64,000 nt of DNA from JBKQVT01 sp963727245 (GCA_963727245.1 CAVSFO010000018.1:310001-374000), one strand, 5' to 3'. Positions 1-10,123 are shown, numbered from the stretch's first letter. Translations and numbers: made by a program. Notes: generated from the letters alone by a model not told the origin.

Positions 1-724
1 GGCTTACGGCGTGCGGTACTACGGGCGTGAAAACATCCCCACCCACGGCGGAGTCCTGGTCGTTTGCAACCACCAGAGCCATTTCGACCCCCCGCTGGTC
101 GGCATGGGGGTCAACCGGCGAATGAACTACCTGGCCCGCGACACCCTCTTCACCTTTCCCCCCTTTCGCTGGCTGATTCATTCGGTGGATGCGATTCCGA
201 TCGATCGGGAGGGGGTCGGGCTGAGCGGCGTGAAGGAATCGTTGCGGCGGCTGAAGCGGGGCGAGATGGTGGTGGTCTTTCCGGAGGGGACGCGGACGCG
301 GGACGGGGAGATCGGACGCTTTCGGCCCGGTTTCACGGCCCTGGCCTCGCGGAGCGGGGCCGCCATCCTGCCCGTCGCCGTCGAGGGGGCCTTTGCGGCC
401 TGGCCGCGGGCGCAGAAGTTTCCCGGCCGGGGCCGGATTTTCGTCCGTTATGGCCCCCCACTGCGGCCAGAGGAGATCCGGGGCCGCGACGAACGGGAGT
501 TGCTCTTGGAGGTCCAGCGGCGGGTGCACCAGTGCCTGGCCGAGAATCCGGCAGCATCCGGGGTTTGTCGCATATCGTGGCGGGTTGTAGTGTGCGGCTG
601 TCGCTGTTGCGACCATATCATTAACCCCGAGCAGCCGCGCCTTCGACCCGGAGGGTCGGCTGAAAGTAGCCCAGCGATTCATCGCTGGGTCCCGGAACTC
701 CGCGCAAGTTCTCTCGTCCCGTAG
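1..724 (+). CDS. plsC: 1-acyl-sn-glycerol-3-phosphate acyltransferase, 5' truncated
   Basis: PlsC-type acyltransferase that moves an acyl chain onto lysophosphatidic acid at the membrane. The catalytic motif H-X4-D is seen in NHQSHFDP, and the substrate-binding motif in FPEGTRTRDG. The frame is open to the window edge and the first visible residues align inside the family, so the true start lies upstream. A GTG at 11 is probably internal. Family similarity fades after about residue 180. The last 50 or so codons run through low-complexity sequence into a REP palindrome near 663, so the C-terminus may be repeat-derived or shifted. A second plsC-like gene lies at 37728-38525. Confidence 0.85.
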   Translation, partial: AYGVRYYGRENIPTHGGVLVVCNHQSHFDPPLVGMGVNRRMNYLARDTLFTFPPFRWLIHSVDAIPIDREGVGLSGVKESLRRLKRGEMVVVFPEGTRTRDGEIGRFRPGFTALASRSGAAILPVAVEGAFAAWPRAQKFPGRGRIFVRYGPPLRPEEIRGRDERELLLEVQRRVHQCLAENPAASGVCRISWRVVVCGCRCCDHIINPEQPRLRPGGSAESSPAIHRWVPELRASSLVP

Positions 725-796
725 GGACGACTGAAAATAGCCCAGCGGTTCATCGCTGGGTCCCGGAACCCCGCGAAGTTCTCTCGTCCCGAGGGA
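663..796. repeat. Two tandem REP-like palindromic units left of the RAYT gene
   Basis: Two near-identical units of about 70 bp follow each other. Each contains the hairpin CCCAGCG(A/G)TTCATCGCTGGG and a second small hairpin around CGTCCCGTAGGGACG. They lie at the 3' side of the transposase gene, and a related unit in the opposite orientation lies on its other side. Confidence 0.8.
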
Positions 797-815
797 CGAC
801 TGAAGCCGTGCGGCC

Positions 816-1268
816 TCAATCCCAGATATACCGCTCGTCGTACTGGATGTTGTGTTTCTTGAGGAACGCCAGAAATTCCTCCTGGAAAGTTTGCTTGCGA
901 TGGTGCTCCGCTTGTGACTCGATGTACGCGACGGTGCGATTCACCTGGGAAATCCCCAGGCTGAACGCACCGTAACCCTCCTGCCAGCCAAAGCCGCGGT
1001 GTTCGGGAAGCGTGTCGTGGACCCACTTGGACGAGGCGCCTTTGATGAGTTGCATGGCTTTCGCGATGGCCATGGTGGACGGCAGGGACAGGAGGACGTG
1101 CACGTGGTCCTCGACGCCGCCGATGGCTTTGGCCGTCATGCCGTTCTCCCTGGCGATTCCGCCCATGAAGGGCCAAAGGCGGGATTGGAGGCTTTCCACA
1201 ATGTACGGTCGCCGCCCTTCGGTGCTGAACGCGCAATGATACAGGTTGCTGGTGAACGAATGGCCCAT
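816..1268 (-). CDS. REP-associated tyrosine transposase (RAYT, IS200-like Y1 family)
   Basis: A 150-residue Y1/HUH single-strand nuclease. The metal-binding HVH triad is at residues 55-57 within DHVHVLLSLP. The likely nucleophile is Tyr115 in RTVAYIESQ. RAYT proteins cleave single-stranded REP hairpins and are thought to spread them. REP-like palindromes on both sides support a RAYT rather than a free IS200 element. No passenger gene is visible. The frame is complete with an ATG start, so the protein may be functional. Confidence 0.9.
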   Translation of the reverse strand: MGHSFTSNLYHCAFSTEGRRPYIVESLQSRLWPFMGGIARENGMTAKAIGGVEDHVHVLLSLPSTMAIAKAMQLIKGASSKWVHDTLPEHRGFGWQEGYGAFSLGISQVNRTVAYIESQAEHHRKQTFQEEFLAFLKKHNIQYDERYIWD

Positions 1269-1603
1269 GGTCGCACCTTTCCGAGAATGGATCAGCCGTC
1301 CCTACGGGACTATCGAGCGGGTTGTAACTTCCGGCTTCCCAGCGATAAATCGCTGGGCTACTATCAAATGCCCCTCCGGGGCAGGTGATCTGCCGGCATC
1401 ATCGGTTTTCGAGAACCAGCCGCATGTCATACCCGATTGGCGTTTCCCTTGCAATTACCGGCCCTACGGCCGGGAAACGCGGGAGACATGGCCGATTAGT
1501 CAGGTGGCATCGCCGGGCCGATAGCCCGTTCCGAATTCGCGCTGGGGGGGCATATACCACCAGGCACCATCCCTCGCACGGGCGTTTGTCCGCTCGGCCG
1601 CCC
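1269..1603. repeat. Right-hand REP-like unit and intergenic spacer
   Basis: The part at about 1285-1385 holds CCCAGCGATAAATCGCTGGG and a GTCCCTACGGGAC hairpin, both in inverted orientation relative to the left-hand units. The rest, up to the rpsR promoter, shows no convincing gene. Confidence 0.7.
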
Positions 1604-1631
1604 TTGTCCTCCGGCCGATTTCTGCTAAACT
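1604..1631 (+). promoter_or_regulatory. Candidate sigma-70 promoter for rpsR
   Basis: TTGTCC at 1604-1609 and TAAACT at 1626-1631 are separated by 16 bp and lie about 50 bp upstream of the rpsR start codon. This is a pattern match only. Confidence 0.35.
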
Positions 1632-1682
1632 TATTGGTTTCCCCAGGGCCCATGCCCACGGCGGTAGAACCAGGGATTTCGT

Positions 1683-1958
1683 ATGGCAAGGCGACTGCAA
1701 TTCAATCGCGTCAGCAAGCGACGCACGAAGACCAAGATCCACGGCAAGAAGAAGGACCCCCTGTTCGTCGAGGGACAGCGGCCCCGGCCGATGTACGTCG
1801 ACTACAAGAACCTCGATCTGCTCAAGAAGCTGACCAATCGTCAGAGCAAGATCATCAGCCGGCGCAAGAGCGGCTGCACGGCCGTCAGCCAGCACGCGGT
1901 GACGCGAGCCATCAAGCGGGCCCGCTTCATGGCGCTGCTGCCGTACACGGGCGAGTAG
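1683..1958 (+). CDS. rpsR: 30S ribosomal protein bS18
   Basis: A 91-residue small-subunit protein. The C-terminal half carries the family signature: DYKN then LLKK, a basic SKIISRRKSG stretch, and VTRAIKRARFMALLPYTGE. The N-terminus has a short basic extension (SKRRTKTKIHGKKKD). The length is normal or slightly long for the family. It is not beside rpsF, ssb or rplI here; its neighbour is mutS. No strong Shine-Dalgarno sequence is visible. Confidence 0.95.
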   Translation: MARRLQFNRVSKRRTKTKIHGKKKDPLFVEGQRPRPMYVDYKNLDLLKKLTNRQSKIISRRKSGCTAVSQHAVTRAIKRARFMALLPYTGE

Positions 1959-2052
1959 GGTCGGCCGCCGGTGGCGTCTTCTTGCGGTGCAGGCACTCGC
2001 GCCTCTGCGCCGCAACGCTTCCTCGCGGACATGCTCACTGTCTGGGCCGGCC

Positions 2053-4591
2053 ATGACCACCACCCCCATGATGAGACAGTATCAGGAGGCGAAGCGGGCC
2101 TGCGGCGACGCCTTGCTGCTGTTTCGCATGGGCGACTTCTACGAGATGTTCTTCGACGACGCCAAGGTCGCCGCCCGCACGCTCAACCTCGCCCTGACCA
2201 GCCGCGACAAGGGTGCCGGCGGCGTCCCCATGGCCGGCTTTCCCCATCATCAACTGGAAAGCTACCTGGGCAAGCTGATCGCGGCCGGGCTGCGGGCCGC
2301 CGTCTGCGAGCAGGTCGAAGACCCGCGGCTGGCCAAGGGCCTGGTGAAACGCGAAGTCACGCGGATCGTCACCCCCGGCACCGTCACCGATGACGCCCTG
2401 CTCGATCCGCGGCAGAGCAATTTTCTGGCGGCCGTGGCCCCCGGCGATCCGCTGGGGCTGGCCTGGGTCGAGCTTTCCACCGGCCGTTTCGTGGCTGCCG
2501 CCATGGCCCCCGCCCGGCTGCCCGACCAATTGGCCCGCATCGCGCCGGCCGAGTGCCTGCTCTCCGAGGATTCGCCCCCGTTGCCCCGCGAACTGCACGA
2601 GCGGATGATGGTCACGCGGCGGCCGGGCTGGGCCTTTTCGCTCTCCTCGGCCCGCCAGGCGCTGGCCAAGCACTTCCGCACGGCCAGCCTCGAGGGCTTC
2701 GGCTTCGGCAACACTCCCGCCGACGACCAGGCGATCGCGGCCGCCGGCGCCGTGCTGGATTACCTGACCGAAACGCAGAAGACGTCGCTTGCGCATATCG
2801 ACCGGCTGGTCGCCTACCGCAGTTCGGGCACGCTGGAGATCGACCAATCGAGCCGCCGCAGCCTGGAGATTACCCGCACCATCCGCGAGGGCCGCCGCGA
2901 GGGCTCGCTGCTGGCGGTGTTGGACAACACGGCCACCGCCATGGGCTCGCGGCTGCTGGACGATTGGCTGGCCAATCCGCTGGTCGATGCCCCCGCCATC
3001 CGCGCCCGCCACGAGGCGGTCGACGAGTTGGTCGGCGATGCGGCCTTGGCCGCCGAGCTGCGCGAGGTCCTGCGGCGGGTCTACGACGTCGAGCGGCTGC
3101 TGGCGCGGGCAACCACGGGGCGGGCCAGTCCCCGCGACCTGGCCTTCCTGGGCCGCACGCTGCGGGTGCTGCCCGGACTGAAAGCCAGGCTGACGGCCCG
3201 GCGCAGTCCCCTGCTTTGTCAGTTGGAGGGCGAGATCGATCTGTGCGTCGATTTGCGGAGCAAGCTGGACGCGGCGCTGGCCGAGGAGTGCCCCTTGGCC
3301 GCCCACGACGGCGGGTTTATCCGCGACGGGTTTCATCCGCCGCTGGATGCGTTGCGGGAACTGGCCCACGGCGGCAAACAGTGGATCGCCCGCTACCAGG
3401 CCCAGGAAAGCCAGCGGACCGGCATCCCCACGCTCAAAGTCGGCTTTAACAAGGTCTTCGGCTATTACATCGAGATCACCAACACCCATCGCCAGCGGAT
3501 CCCCGACGACTACATACGTAAGCAGACGGTCAAGAATGCCGAGCGCTACATTACGCCCGAGCTGAAGCAGTACGAAGAGCAGGTGCTGACGGCCGACGAG
3601 AAGTCGAAGGAGATGGAATACGAGTTGTTCCTGGAGCTGCGCGAGGCGGTGACGGCCTCGCGGCGGCGGCTGCAAGGCACCGCCGCCGTGCTGGCGCAGT
3701 TGGACGTGCTTGCGGCGCTGGCCGAGCTGGCCCGGCTGCGCAATTACTGCCGGCCGGAGATCGTCGAGGAGCCGGTGCTCCGCATTCTCGACGGCCGCCA
3801 TCCGGTGCTCGACGTGGTCGAGCCGGAGGGCACGTTCGTGCCCAACGACGTGCTGGCCGGGGGCGCCTCGGGCAACATGCTGCTGATTACCGGCCCCAAC
3901 ATGGCCGGCAAGAGCACCTACATCCGCCAGACGGCCTTGATCGTGCTGTTGGCGCAGATGGGAAGTTTCGTGCCGGCGCGGTCGGCGACCATCGGACTGT
4001 GCGACCGCATCTTCGCCCGCGTGGGGGCCAGCGACGAGCTGAGCCGCGGCCAGAGCACGTTCATGGTCGAGATGACCGAAACGGCGCGGATCCTCAACAC
4101 GGCCACGGCCCAAAGCCTGGTGATCCTCGACGAGATCGGCCGCGGCACCAGCACCTACGACGGCATCTCGCTGGCCTGGTCGGTGGTCGAGTACCTGCAC
4201 GATCACGTCGGCTGCCGCACGCTCTTCGCCACCCACTACCACGAGCTGACCGACCTGGAGAAGTCGCTCTCGGGCGTGAAGAATTACAACGTCTCGGTCC
4301 GCGAATGGCAGGAGGAGGTGGTCTTTCTGCACAAGATCGTCGAGGGGGCGGCCGACAAGAGCTACGGCATTCACGTCGCCCGGCTGGCCGGCGTGCCGCG
4401 GGAAGTGATCCAACGGAGCAAGGAGATCCTGGCGCAGTTGGAGGAGGAGCATTTGGACGCGGAAGGCCGGGCGCGGATCGCGCGCACCCGCCGAGGCCGA
4501 CAGCCCCGTGCGGCGTCAGCTTACGCTCTTCGCTGCCGCAAAACGCCCGCCGACGAAGGCGGAAGGCGGAGGGCGGAAGGCGGAAGGATGA
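2053..4591 (+). CDS. mutS: DNA mismatch repair protein MutS, 3' end frameshifted
   Basis: Mismatch-sensing ATPase. The mismatch-wedge motif FYE is at residues 29-31, the Walker A GPNMAGKST at about 614-622, and DEIGRGTSTYDG near 693. The ATG at 2053 is chosen because the family begins just before the conserved GDFYEMF. After residue 800 or so (about 4460-4490) the family continues in another frame, which carries QLTLF, the usual sliding-clamp-binding motif, and stops at 4589-4591 inside a GGCGGAAGG repeat. In the original frame translation would run about 300 codons on, antisense to the next gene, which is implausible. The tetramerisation tail normally found after the clamp motif is missing. 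Confidence 0.9.
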
Positions 4592-4743
4592 AGCCCACGC
4601 GACGAGCCTCGGGCGTAAGGCGCGGGGATCCCGTCAACCCTTCCCCCTTCCGCCTTCCGCCTTATTTGAGTGGCGTTGTGGTGCTGCCGGGTTATCCGAG
4701 GGCTGACGCCCCCGGCTCGGGCCTTTTGTTTTGCCTTCCGCCT

Positions 4744-5412
4744 TCAGGCGGCGCCGTTATCGAGCTCGAAGACGCAGCAAGGCTCGCCGTCGTGGCGGCT
4801 GGCGATCTGGCGGACCGGGGCGCGGACCACGTTGCGGATCATGTCCAGATCGACGCAACAGATGTTTCGCGACGGGTCGAACATGCTGATGAAAGGGCAA
4901 CTCCGCTTGTACAAAACAAGAGCCCCCTGCTCCTTGCGGAGGTCCAGCAGCCCGCCCTCGGTGCGCAACAGGGCCAGAAGCTGCCGCAGCCGTTGGGCGG
5001 GTTCGTCGGCGGTGATCTTGGCGTTGTAATGCTCGGCCAAGATGCGGCCGACCCGGCCGAGGACCTTCTTGCCCAACTCCCGGCCGCCCACCTCCTCGAT
5101 GGCCTGCCAAATCGACGGCACGACCAAGCGTTGATTATTGGCAAACAACAGCAGCATCGCGGCCGGGGTGGCGGAATAGCGGTAGCGGGGCCGGCCGCGG
5201 CCGGACAGATGTTCGATGCTGAATTCGGCCAGCCCCACCGAGACCAACTCGTTGAGTTGCTCCTTGACCGCCGTCCGCGTCACCCGGGTGGCACGCATCA
5301 GGTCGCTGAGCGTCCGCGGCGCGTTGCCGACCAACAGCTTGATCATCCGCAGCCCGGCGGCACTCACGATGACCTCGGGGGTCATTACCACTTTGCCCTT
5401 GCGGTTCCTCAT
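4744..5412 (-). CDS. SufR-like winged-helix transcriptional regulator (COG2345 type)
   Basis: A 222-residue predicted regulator. The N-terminal part is a winged helix (TLSDLMRATRVTRTAVKEQL, then a GRGRPRYRY wing). The C-terminal part has a cysteine set of the kind that binds an iron-sulphur cluster in SufR relatives: CPF at the first cysteine, 12 residues, then CC, and a terminal GEPCCVFEL. Binding of a cluster is inferred from the family. No suf or isc genes lie nearby, so the target is unknown. It converges on mutS. Confidence 0.75.
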   Translation of the reverse strand: MRNRKGKVVMTPEVIVSAAGLRMIKLLVGNAPRTLSDLMRATRVTRTAVKEQLNELVSVGLAEFSIEHLSGRGRPRYRYSATPAAMLLLFANNQRLVVPSIWQAIEEVGGRELGKKVLGRVGRILAEHYNAKITADEPAQRLRQLLALLRTEGGLLDLRKEQGALVLYKRSCPFISMFDPSRNICCVDLDMIRNVVRAPVRQIASRHDGEPCCVFELDNGAA

Positions 5413-5533
5413 TTTCCTTTACCGAAGCTGGCTCCACTCCAGCGAGGCAGTTTGCTCGCTGCGGCTTCCTCACATCCCCCTTTATGATAACCTATTGCTG
5501 AGTGCCCGTAAACCCACCCTGGAGCGGGGAATG

Positions 5534-5622
5534 GGAAGGATGAAGGATAAAGGATGAAGGATGAAGGATGGGGCGTGATGGTCTGTCTGGTCATCCTTCA
5601 TCCTTTATCCTTCATCCTTAAA
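5534..5622. repeat. Inverted array of GGATGAA-type heptamers
   Basis: Direct heptamers of the form AGGATGAAGGATAAAGG on the left are mirrored by CATCCTTCATCCTTTATCC on the right. The right arm overlaps the last codons of the hydrolase on the minus strand. The same heptamer recurs near 48440. Confidence 0.75.
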
Positions 5623-6468
5623 AAGTCCGCCAGGGCGTCGTAGTATTCCCGCGGCCGGGGATCGTTGTGGTCGCGGTCCGTGATCGTGATGAATTGCTTG
5701 GGCTCGTTGGCGGCGTCGAACAGCCGACGGCCCAGCGCGAAGGGGATGATCGTGTCGGCTAGGCCGTGGCTTTGCAGCAACGGGCCGTGATAGGCGGCAA
5801 TCCTGGCGGCCGAATCGAACCGCGTCCGCATCAAGAGGCGGACCGGCAGCCAGGGGAAATGATAGGCGGCCACGTCGGGCAACGAGCTGAACGTGCTCTC
5901 CAGCACCAGCGCCCGGGCGCCGTCGGCGGCGGCCAGTTCGACCGCCACGGCCCCGCCCAGCGACTCGCCCATCAGCACCAGGTCGCTTTCCCGGACGCCC
6001 TGGCGCACGGCGAGCCATCTGCGCGGCCCGGGCGTCGGCCAACACGCCCTGCTGGCTCGCTCGCCCCTCGCTCCGCCCGTAGCCGCGGTAATCGAAGATC
6101 AGCACCGACACGCCGACGCGGTCGTGGAGGATCCGCAGCACCTCGGCGCGATCGGTGATATTGCCGGCGTTGCCGTGCAGGAAGAGGACCGCGTCGCGGG
6201 CGCCGGGGCACGGCACGTACCAGCCGTGCAGCCGCGTGCCGTCGGCCGCCTGGAAGTGCGCGTCCTCGAAGACCAGCCCCCACGGCCGCCAGTCACCCGC
6301 CGGGAACTTCGACGGCACGAAGATCATCCGCTCTTCCAAGAACATCATCACCAGCACCACCACCAGGTAGGCGGCCAACGGCAACCGCACCACGCGCCAG
6401 GCGCGGCGGAGCCACCGTCGGGGGCCCGCAGCAGGCGGCTCGGCTGGCGGATCGCCTATCGAGGCCAT
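5598..6468 (-). CDS. Alpha/beta hydrolase with N-terminal membrane anchor, frameshifted
   Basis: Serine hydrolase of the BEM46/YfhR-like group. An N-terminal membrane segment (LPLAAYLVVVLVMMFLEE) precedes the oxyanion motif HGNAGN, the nucleophile elbow GESLGG, an acid in HGLADTIIP and a late His in DRDHND. The triad is complete, but the first and second halves are in different frames, with the shift near 6005-6015 after GVLADARAAQ. ATG 6468 is chosen because upstream sequence is a palindromic repeat. The last residues (RMKDKG) are encoded by the GGATGAA repeat. The substrate is unknown. Confidence 0.8.
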
Positions 6469-6504
6469 ATCCAATCCTGCCGCCCAGCGGGACGGGCTTC
6501 GCGC

Positions 6505-6583
6505 GGGTGCCACTGCTGGCTTGTCCAGCAGTCCTGCCCCTGGCGATCGTTCCACACTGCTGGGCAAGCCAGCAGTGGCACCC
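6505..6583. repeat. Palindrome of the GTGCCACTG family
   Basis: GGGTGCCACTGCTGGCTTG is mirrored by CAAGCCAGCAGTGGCACCC around a loop of about 30 bp. It belongs to the same wider family as the elements near 11830 and 18466. Confidence 0.75.
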
Positions 6584-6629
6584 TACGCCTTGGCGTGGAA
6601 TGCTCCACACTGCGCCCTTGGTTTGGCGT

Positions 6630-7562
6630 TTAGCGGAAGCTGTAGTTGGGGTTCTTGGTGTCGAAGTCGGCGTCGGTGAAGCCGTTGTTGATCTTCAAGT
6701 TGAGATAGGTGTACTCTTCGATCAGCTCGGGCGGGCCGTTGCGCCGCTTGGGCCATTCATAGGCCTCGTAGCGCACCGGGACGTTGAGCTCGTCGTCGAC
6801 GAAGATCCTCGCCAGGTGGAAGAGGAAATTGCGCCGCGGCCTGGGATGCATGACCTGGATGCAGGTGCAGACGCGGTTGTTGATCTTCGCCCCCTTGTAG
6901 AACTTCACCTCGCATTCGCCGTACTTCGTGTCCGCCTCGGCGACCTCGACCAGCCGCCGCGTCAAGTTGAGGATCCCCAACTCGGTCAAGGGATAACGCT
7001 GGCCCTGCATGGCCACCACGCCCGTCGGCTCCAGGGAAACGGTGCCGAACATCGTCTGCTTGATGCCGGTGCCGTGGGCCCACATGTTGCCCTTGTTGGC
7101 GCCGTCGATGTAGATGACCTCTTGTCCCTTCACGTCGGAGGGGGCCAGAAAGTACATGTACACGCTGAAGGGCCGGTGGCGCACCTTGATGAACATGTAC
7201 TGGTAGTCGCCCAGCTTGTTGCCCAGCCGCTCGCGCTTGACCAGGGTGGCCGAATAGTCTTGGATCTTCTCGATCTGTGTCAATCCCTGGCGAGCCCAGC
7301 GCAGGGCCGGCATGAGGGGATGCTCCTTGGGATCGCCGGGCCGCAGGCTGGTCTCCAGCGGCGGCGCCGTCACCTCGGAGCGTTCGGCCATGCGAACGGG
7401 GCGCTGATAGACGCCATTCGGAGCGGGGCCTGCCGCAGGGGATGCACCCGGGCCCGGCCCTGCCGGTCCCGGCGCCGTCTGCGCCACAAGAGGCAACGTC
7501 CACAACACACCCGCCAGCAGCGCCGGCAGCCAACACGCGGCAGTCCAATCACGACGCAACAT
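6630..7562 (-). CDS. DUF1571 family exported protein
   Basis: A 310-residue protein with an N-terminal signal peptide (hydrophobic run ACWLPALLAGVLWTLPLVAQ) and an Ala/Pro/Gly-rich linker before the domain. The body has the DUF1571 look: SATLVKRERL near residue 105, followed by beta-rich stretches about film or lipoprotein-like surfaces (RHRPFSVYMYFLAP) and a conserved VRYEAYEWP near the end. DUF1571 is almost confined to planctomycetes, and its fold resembles outer-membrane lipoprotein sorting proteins. The function is unknown. The frame is intact. Confidence 0.8.
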   Translation of the reverse strand: MLRRDWTAACWLPALLAGVLWTLPLVAQTAPGPAGPGPGASPAAGPAPNGVYQRPVRMAERSEVTAPPLETSLRPGDPKEHPLMPALRWARQGLTQIEKIQDYSATLVKRERLGNKLGDYQYMFIKVRHRPFSVYMYFLAPSDVKGQEVIYIDGANKGNMWAHGTGIKQTMFGTVSLEPTGVVAMQGQRYPLTELGILNLTRRLVEVAEADTKYGECEVKFYKGAKINNRVCTCIQVMHPRPRRNFLFHLARIFVDDELNVPVRYEAYEWPKRRNGPPELIEEYTYLNLKINNGFTDADFDTKNPNYSFR

Positions 7563-7814
7563 CAGAAAAACCCTCCTTGGTCGGTGCTTCCTCGCAGGCG
7601 AAGAATTTGGGAGCCGTCCTTGGTTTGGGGAAAAACGGTCCGCTCACCGGTCCGATTTCCCTCCCTCCTCGACGTATCGCGTATTCTGCTCCGCCGGATT
7701 ACAATGTTTCGCTCACAGGAGGCGGTTTGTGGCCGCCGGCGCAGCCGCCGCGCGCCTAGTCCCTGATAACCGGCACATTTTACCCAAGTCGCGCTTTTTG
7801 CGGGAGATCAATTC

Positions 7815-8468
7815 GTGACGCCTGTCTGTATCTGGGTCGCCCGCGTGGTTTCGGCCGATTTTGAGGAAAACACCTACCTGCTCGGCTGCGACGGCCGCCG
7901 CGACTGCCTGGTCATCGATCCCGGGCTGGAGCCGCAGAAAATATTCCATTATTTGGCAGAAAAAAAGTTGGCGCCGGCGGCCATCCTCATCACCCACGGC
8001 CATGCCGACCACATCGCCGGCGCCGCCGCGCTCAAGGACCGCTGGCCCGACTGCCAGGTGGTCGTCGGCGCCGGCGATGCCGCCAAACTGACCGATCCGA
8101 TCTTGAACCTTTCGGCCGCCTTCGGCCTGCCGATCGTCATTCCGCCGGCCGACGTGACCGTCGAGGACGGCGCCTTCTTCACTGCCGCAGGCATTACGTT
8201 GGAAGTGCGGGCGACTCCGGGGCATTCGGCTGGTCACGTCATCTACTTGTGCCGCGATGCCCAGCCGATGCTGGCGCTGGTGGGCGACGTGATCTTTCGC
8301 GGCGGCATCGGGCGGACCGACTTCCCCGACGGCGACTTCCACACCCTCATCGCCTCCATTCGCCACCAGCTCTTCACCCTTCCCGACGACACCCGGCTGC
8401 TGCCCGGCCACGGCCCCGCCACCGACGTGGGGACGGAGAAACGCGGCAATCCGTTTGTCGCTGAGTGA
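7815..8468 (+). CDS. MBL-fold metallo-hydrolase (glyoxalase II-like)
   Basis: A 217-residue metallo-beta-lactamase-fold enzyme. The metal ligands are visible in order: THGHADHIAG (HxHxDH), TPGHSAGHV, GDVIF and LPGHGP. Size and motif order fit the YcbL/GloB-like thiolester hydrolases, but the substrate cannot be read from sequence. The GTG start at 7815 has GGGAGA just upstream. It is divergent from the DUF1571 gene. Confidence 0.88.
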   Translation: MTPVCIWVARVVSADFEENTYLLGCDGRRDCLVIDPGLEPQKIFHYLAEKKLAPAAILITHGHADHIAGAAALKDRWPDCQVVVGAGDAAKLTDPILNLSAAFGLPIVIPPADVTVEDGAFFTAAGITLEVRATPGHSAGHVIYLCRDAQPMLALVGDVIFRGGIGRTDFPDGDFHTLIASIRHQLFTLPDDTRLLPGHGPATDVGTEKRGNPFVAE

Positions 8469-8757
8469 GGGCGGAAGGAAAACAGAACGAGCCGGTGGCG
8501 TCAGCCACCGGACAACCCCGGCGGCGCCACGACGCCACTGAAGCAAGGCGGAAGGGGGAAGAAATCTCGCGCGGAGACGCGGAGACGCGGAGAAGAGACT
8601 CGCCGGAGGAAGGCGAAGAAACCAGTGCACGAGTTTGCCCGACGGCCATAGCCAATGAGTTCCGCTGGGGCCGATTGCCGACACAGATTCCTCAACGCCT
8701 TTTCTCTGCGTCCCTGCGCCTCCGCGCGAGCCTTCCTTCCTTTATCGGAAGGCTCGT
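8469..8757. repeat. Composite palindromic repeat, copy 1 (3' side of tolC)
   Basis: The parts in order are a GGCGGAAGG-type stretch, a GCCGGTGGCGTCAGCCACCGG hairpin, a CTCGCGCGGAGACGCGGAG arm, a unique centre of about 110 bp, and the matching CGTCCCTGCGCCTCCGCGCG arm. A second copy with the same part order lies upstream of tolC at about 10330-10670. Confidence 0.75.
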
Positions 8758-10123
8758 TCACAGGTTGCCGACCGCCCGGCGGAGACGCATGCCGGCCAGA
8801 ACGGCCTGGTAGGTGCAGTTGTAGAAATTCGTGTAGGCCTGCACCCGCGACGTTTGCGCGTCGAGCACTTCGGTGTTGGTGCCGGCCTGTTGCTCGTAGC
8901 GGCCGCGGGCGATGCGCAGGTTTTCGTCCGCCTGGGCCGTGGCCTGCCAGGCCACCTGGATCCGCTGGCGGGCCGTCTGCAAATCGAGCCACCGCTGCCG
9001 CACCTCCAGGGCGATCACGGATTCGGCGTCCTTTCGCGTCCGCGAGACTGCTTCCGCCTTCTCCCGCAGCGGCGCTGGCTTGATTGCTCAGGCGGCCGAA
9101 GTCCACCGCAGTCCACTCCAGGTCGAGTGCGACGGCCGCGACCCCGTTGGGATTGATATACGGATCCTGCTGATAGACGTAACCGCCGTAAAGGGTGACT
9201 TGCGGGGCGCGCTTCGCTTGGATGCCGGCGGCCTGTTCCTGCAAGGCAACCGCTTGGGAGGCCAGGCCGGCAAGCTCCGGGCGGGTTTGCAACGCACGAC
9301 CGGTCAGTTCGTCCAAATTGCCCAAGCAGCCGTCGTCCCGCAGCTCGGCCAGCAGCACGCGGGCCGCCAGCGGCCGGCCCAGGGCCCGATTGTACGCGGC
9401 GCACGCCGAGTCGTAGTCGTTGCGGGCTTCCAACTGTTGTTGGCGAGCGTCGGCCAGGGCGACCTGGGCTGCCAAGAGGTCGTTTCTCGGCACCCGTTCG
9501 GCGGTAAACAAGGCGTTGACCAGCGTGGTGTGCGAGGCGAGGCTGGCCACCCGGCTGTCGGCGACTTCCAACAGCCGCGCCGCCCGCAGGACCGCCACGT
9601 AGGTCTCCGCCACGCGGATCTTCACGTCGAGCTGCGTCTGGTCGGCGTCGGCCTGATTGGCATGGACCGTCGCGTCGGCGGCGTTGATGCCGCTGGAGAT
9701 GCGGCCGAAGGTGTAGACCGGCTGGGTCACCAGGCCGTGAAACCCGGCGCTGTCGCGGCCGATGAGCGACATCTGGGTGGCCGGCAACGGAGGAGCGTTC
9801 AGCGTAAAGCCCGGCTGCTGGCTCAAGGCGAAGTAGTCCGCCCCCACCTTCAGCGTCGGCAGCCGTTCGGCCTTGGCAGCCTCCAAGCTGCTCCTGGCCG
9901 AGGAAAGATTCCAGCGGCTCGACTCGATTTGCTGATCCGTTTGCAGGGCCGTTCGCCAGGCGTCTTGCAACGTCTCTGGAACCGCCCGCGCGTCTTGTGG
10001 CGGCGGGGGCGCCGGGGCCGGCACAAAAGGCTGTTGCCCCAAGGCCAGCGAGGCGGACAGGCAAACCACCAGCAGCACGAGGGCGGCGCCGACTTTTTCC
10101 GCGCTAGCGCGATGGACTTCCAT
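8758..10123 (-). CDS. TolC-family outer membrane efflux protein, frameshifted
   Basis: Outer-membrane channel protein. It has a signal peptide (LVLLVVCLSASLALGQ), a Pro-rich linker, then long amphipathic helices typical of TolC (SRWNLSSARSSLEAAKAERL, GFHGLVTQPVYTFGR, and a second repeat ending QTSRVQAYTNFYNCTYQAVL). The last 85 or so residues are in another frame, with the shift near 9065 between SNQASA and LREKAEA. The ATG at 10123 precedes the signal peptide. No adaptor or pump gene is adjacent, so its partners are elsewhere. Confidence 0.85.

Noticed and set aside
2035..4452. Long open frame of 805 codons on the minus strand
   Set aside because: Antisense to mutS; the composition is a shadow of a high-GC codon pattern and no family features are visible.
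4592..5487. In-frame extension of MutS by about 300 codons
   Set aside because: It lies antisense to the SufR-like regulator gene and has no MutS similarity; the family continues in another frame and ends at 4591.
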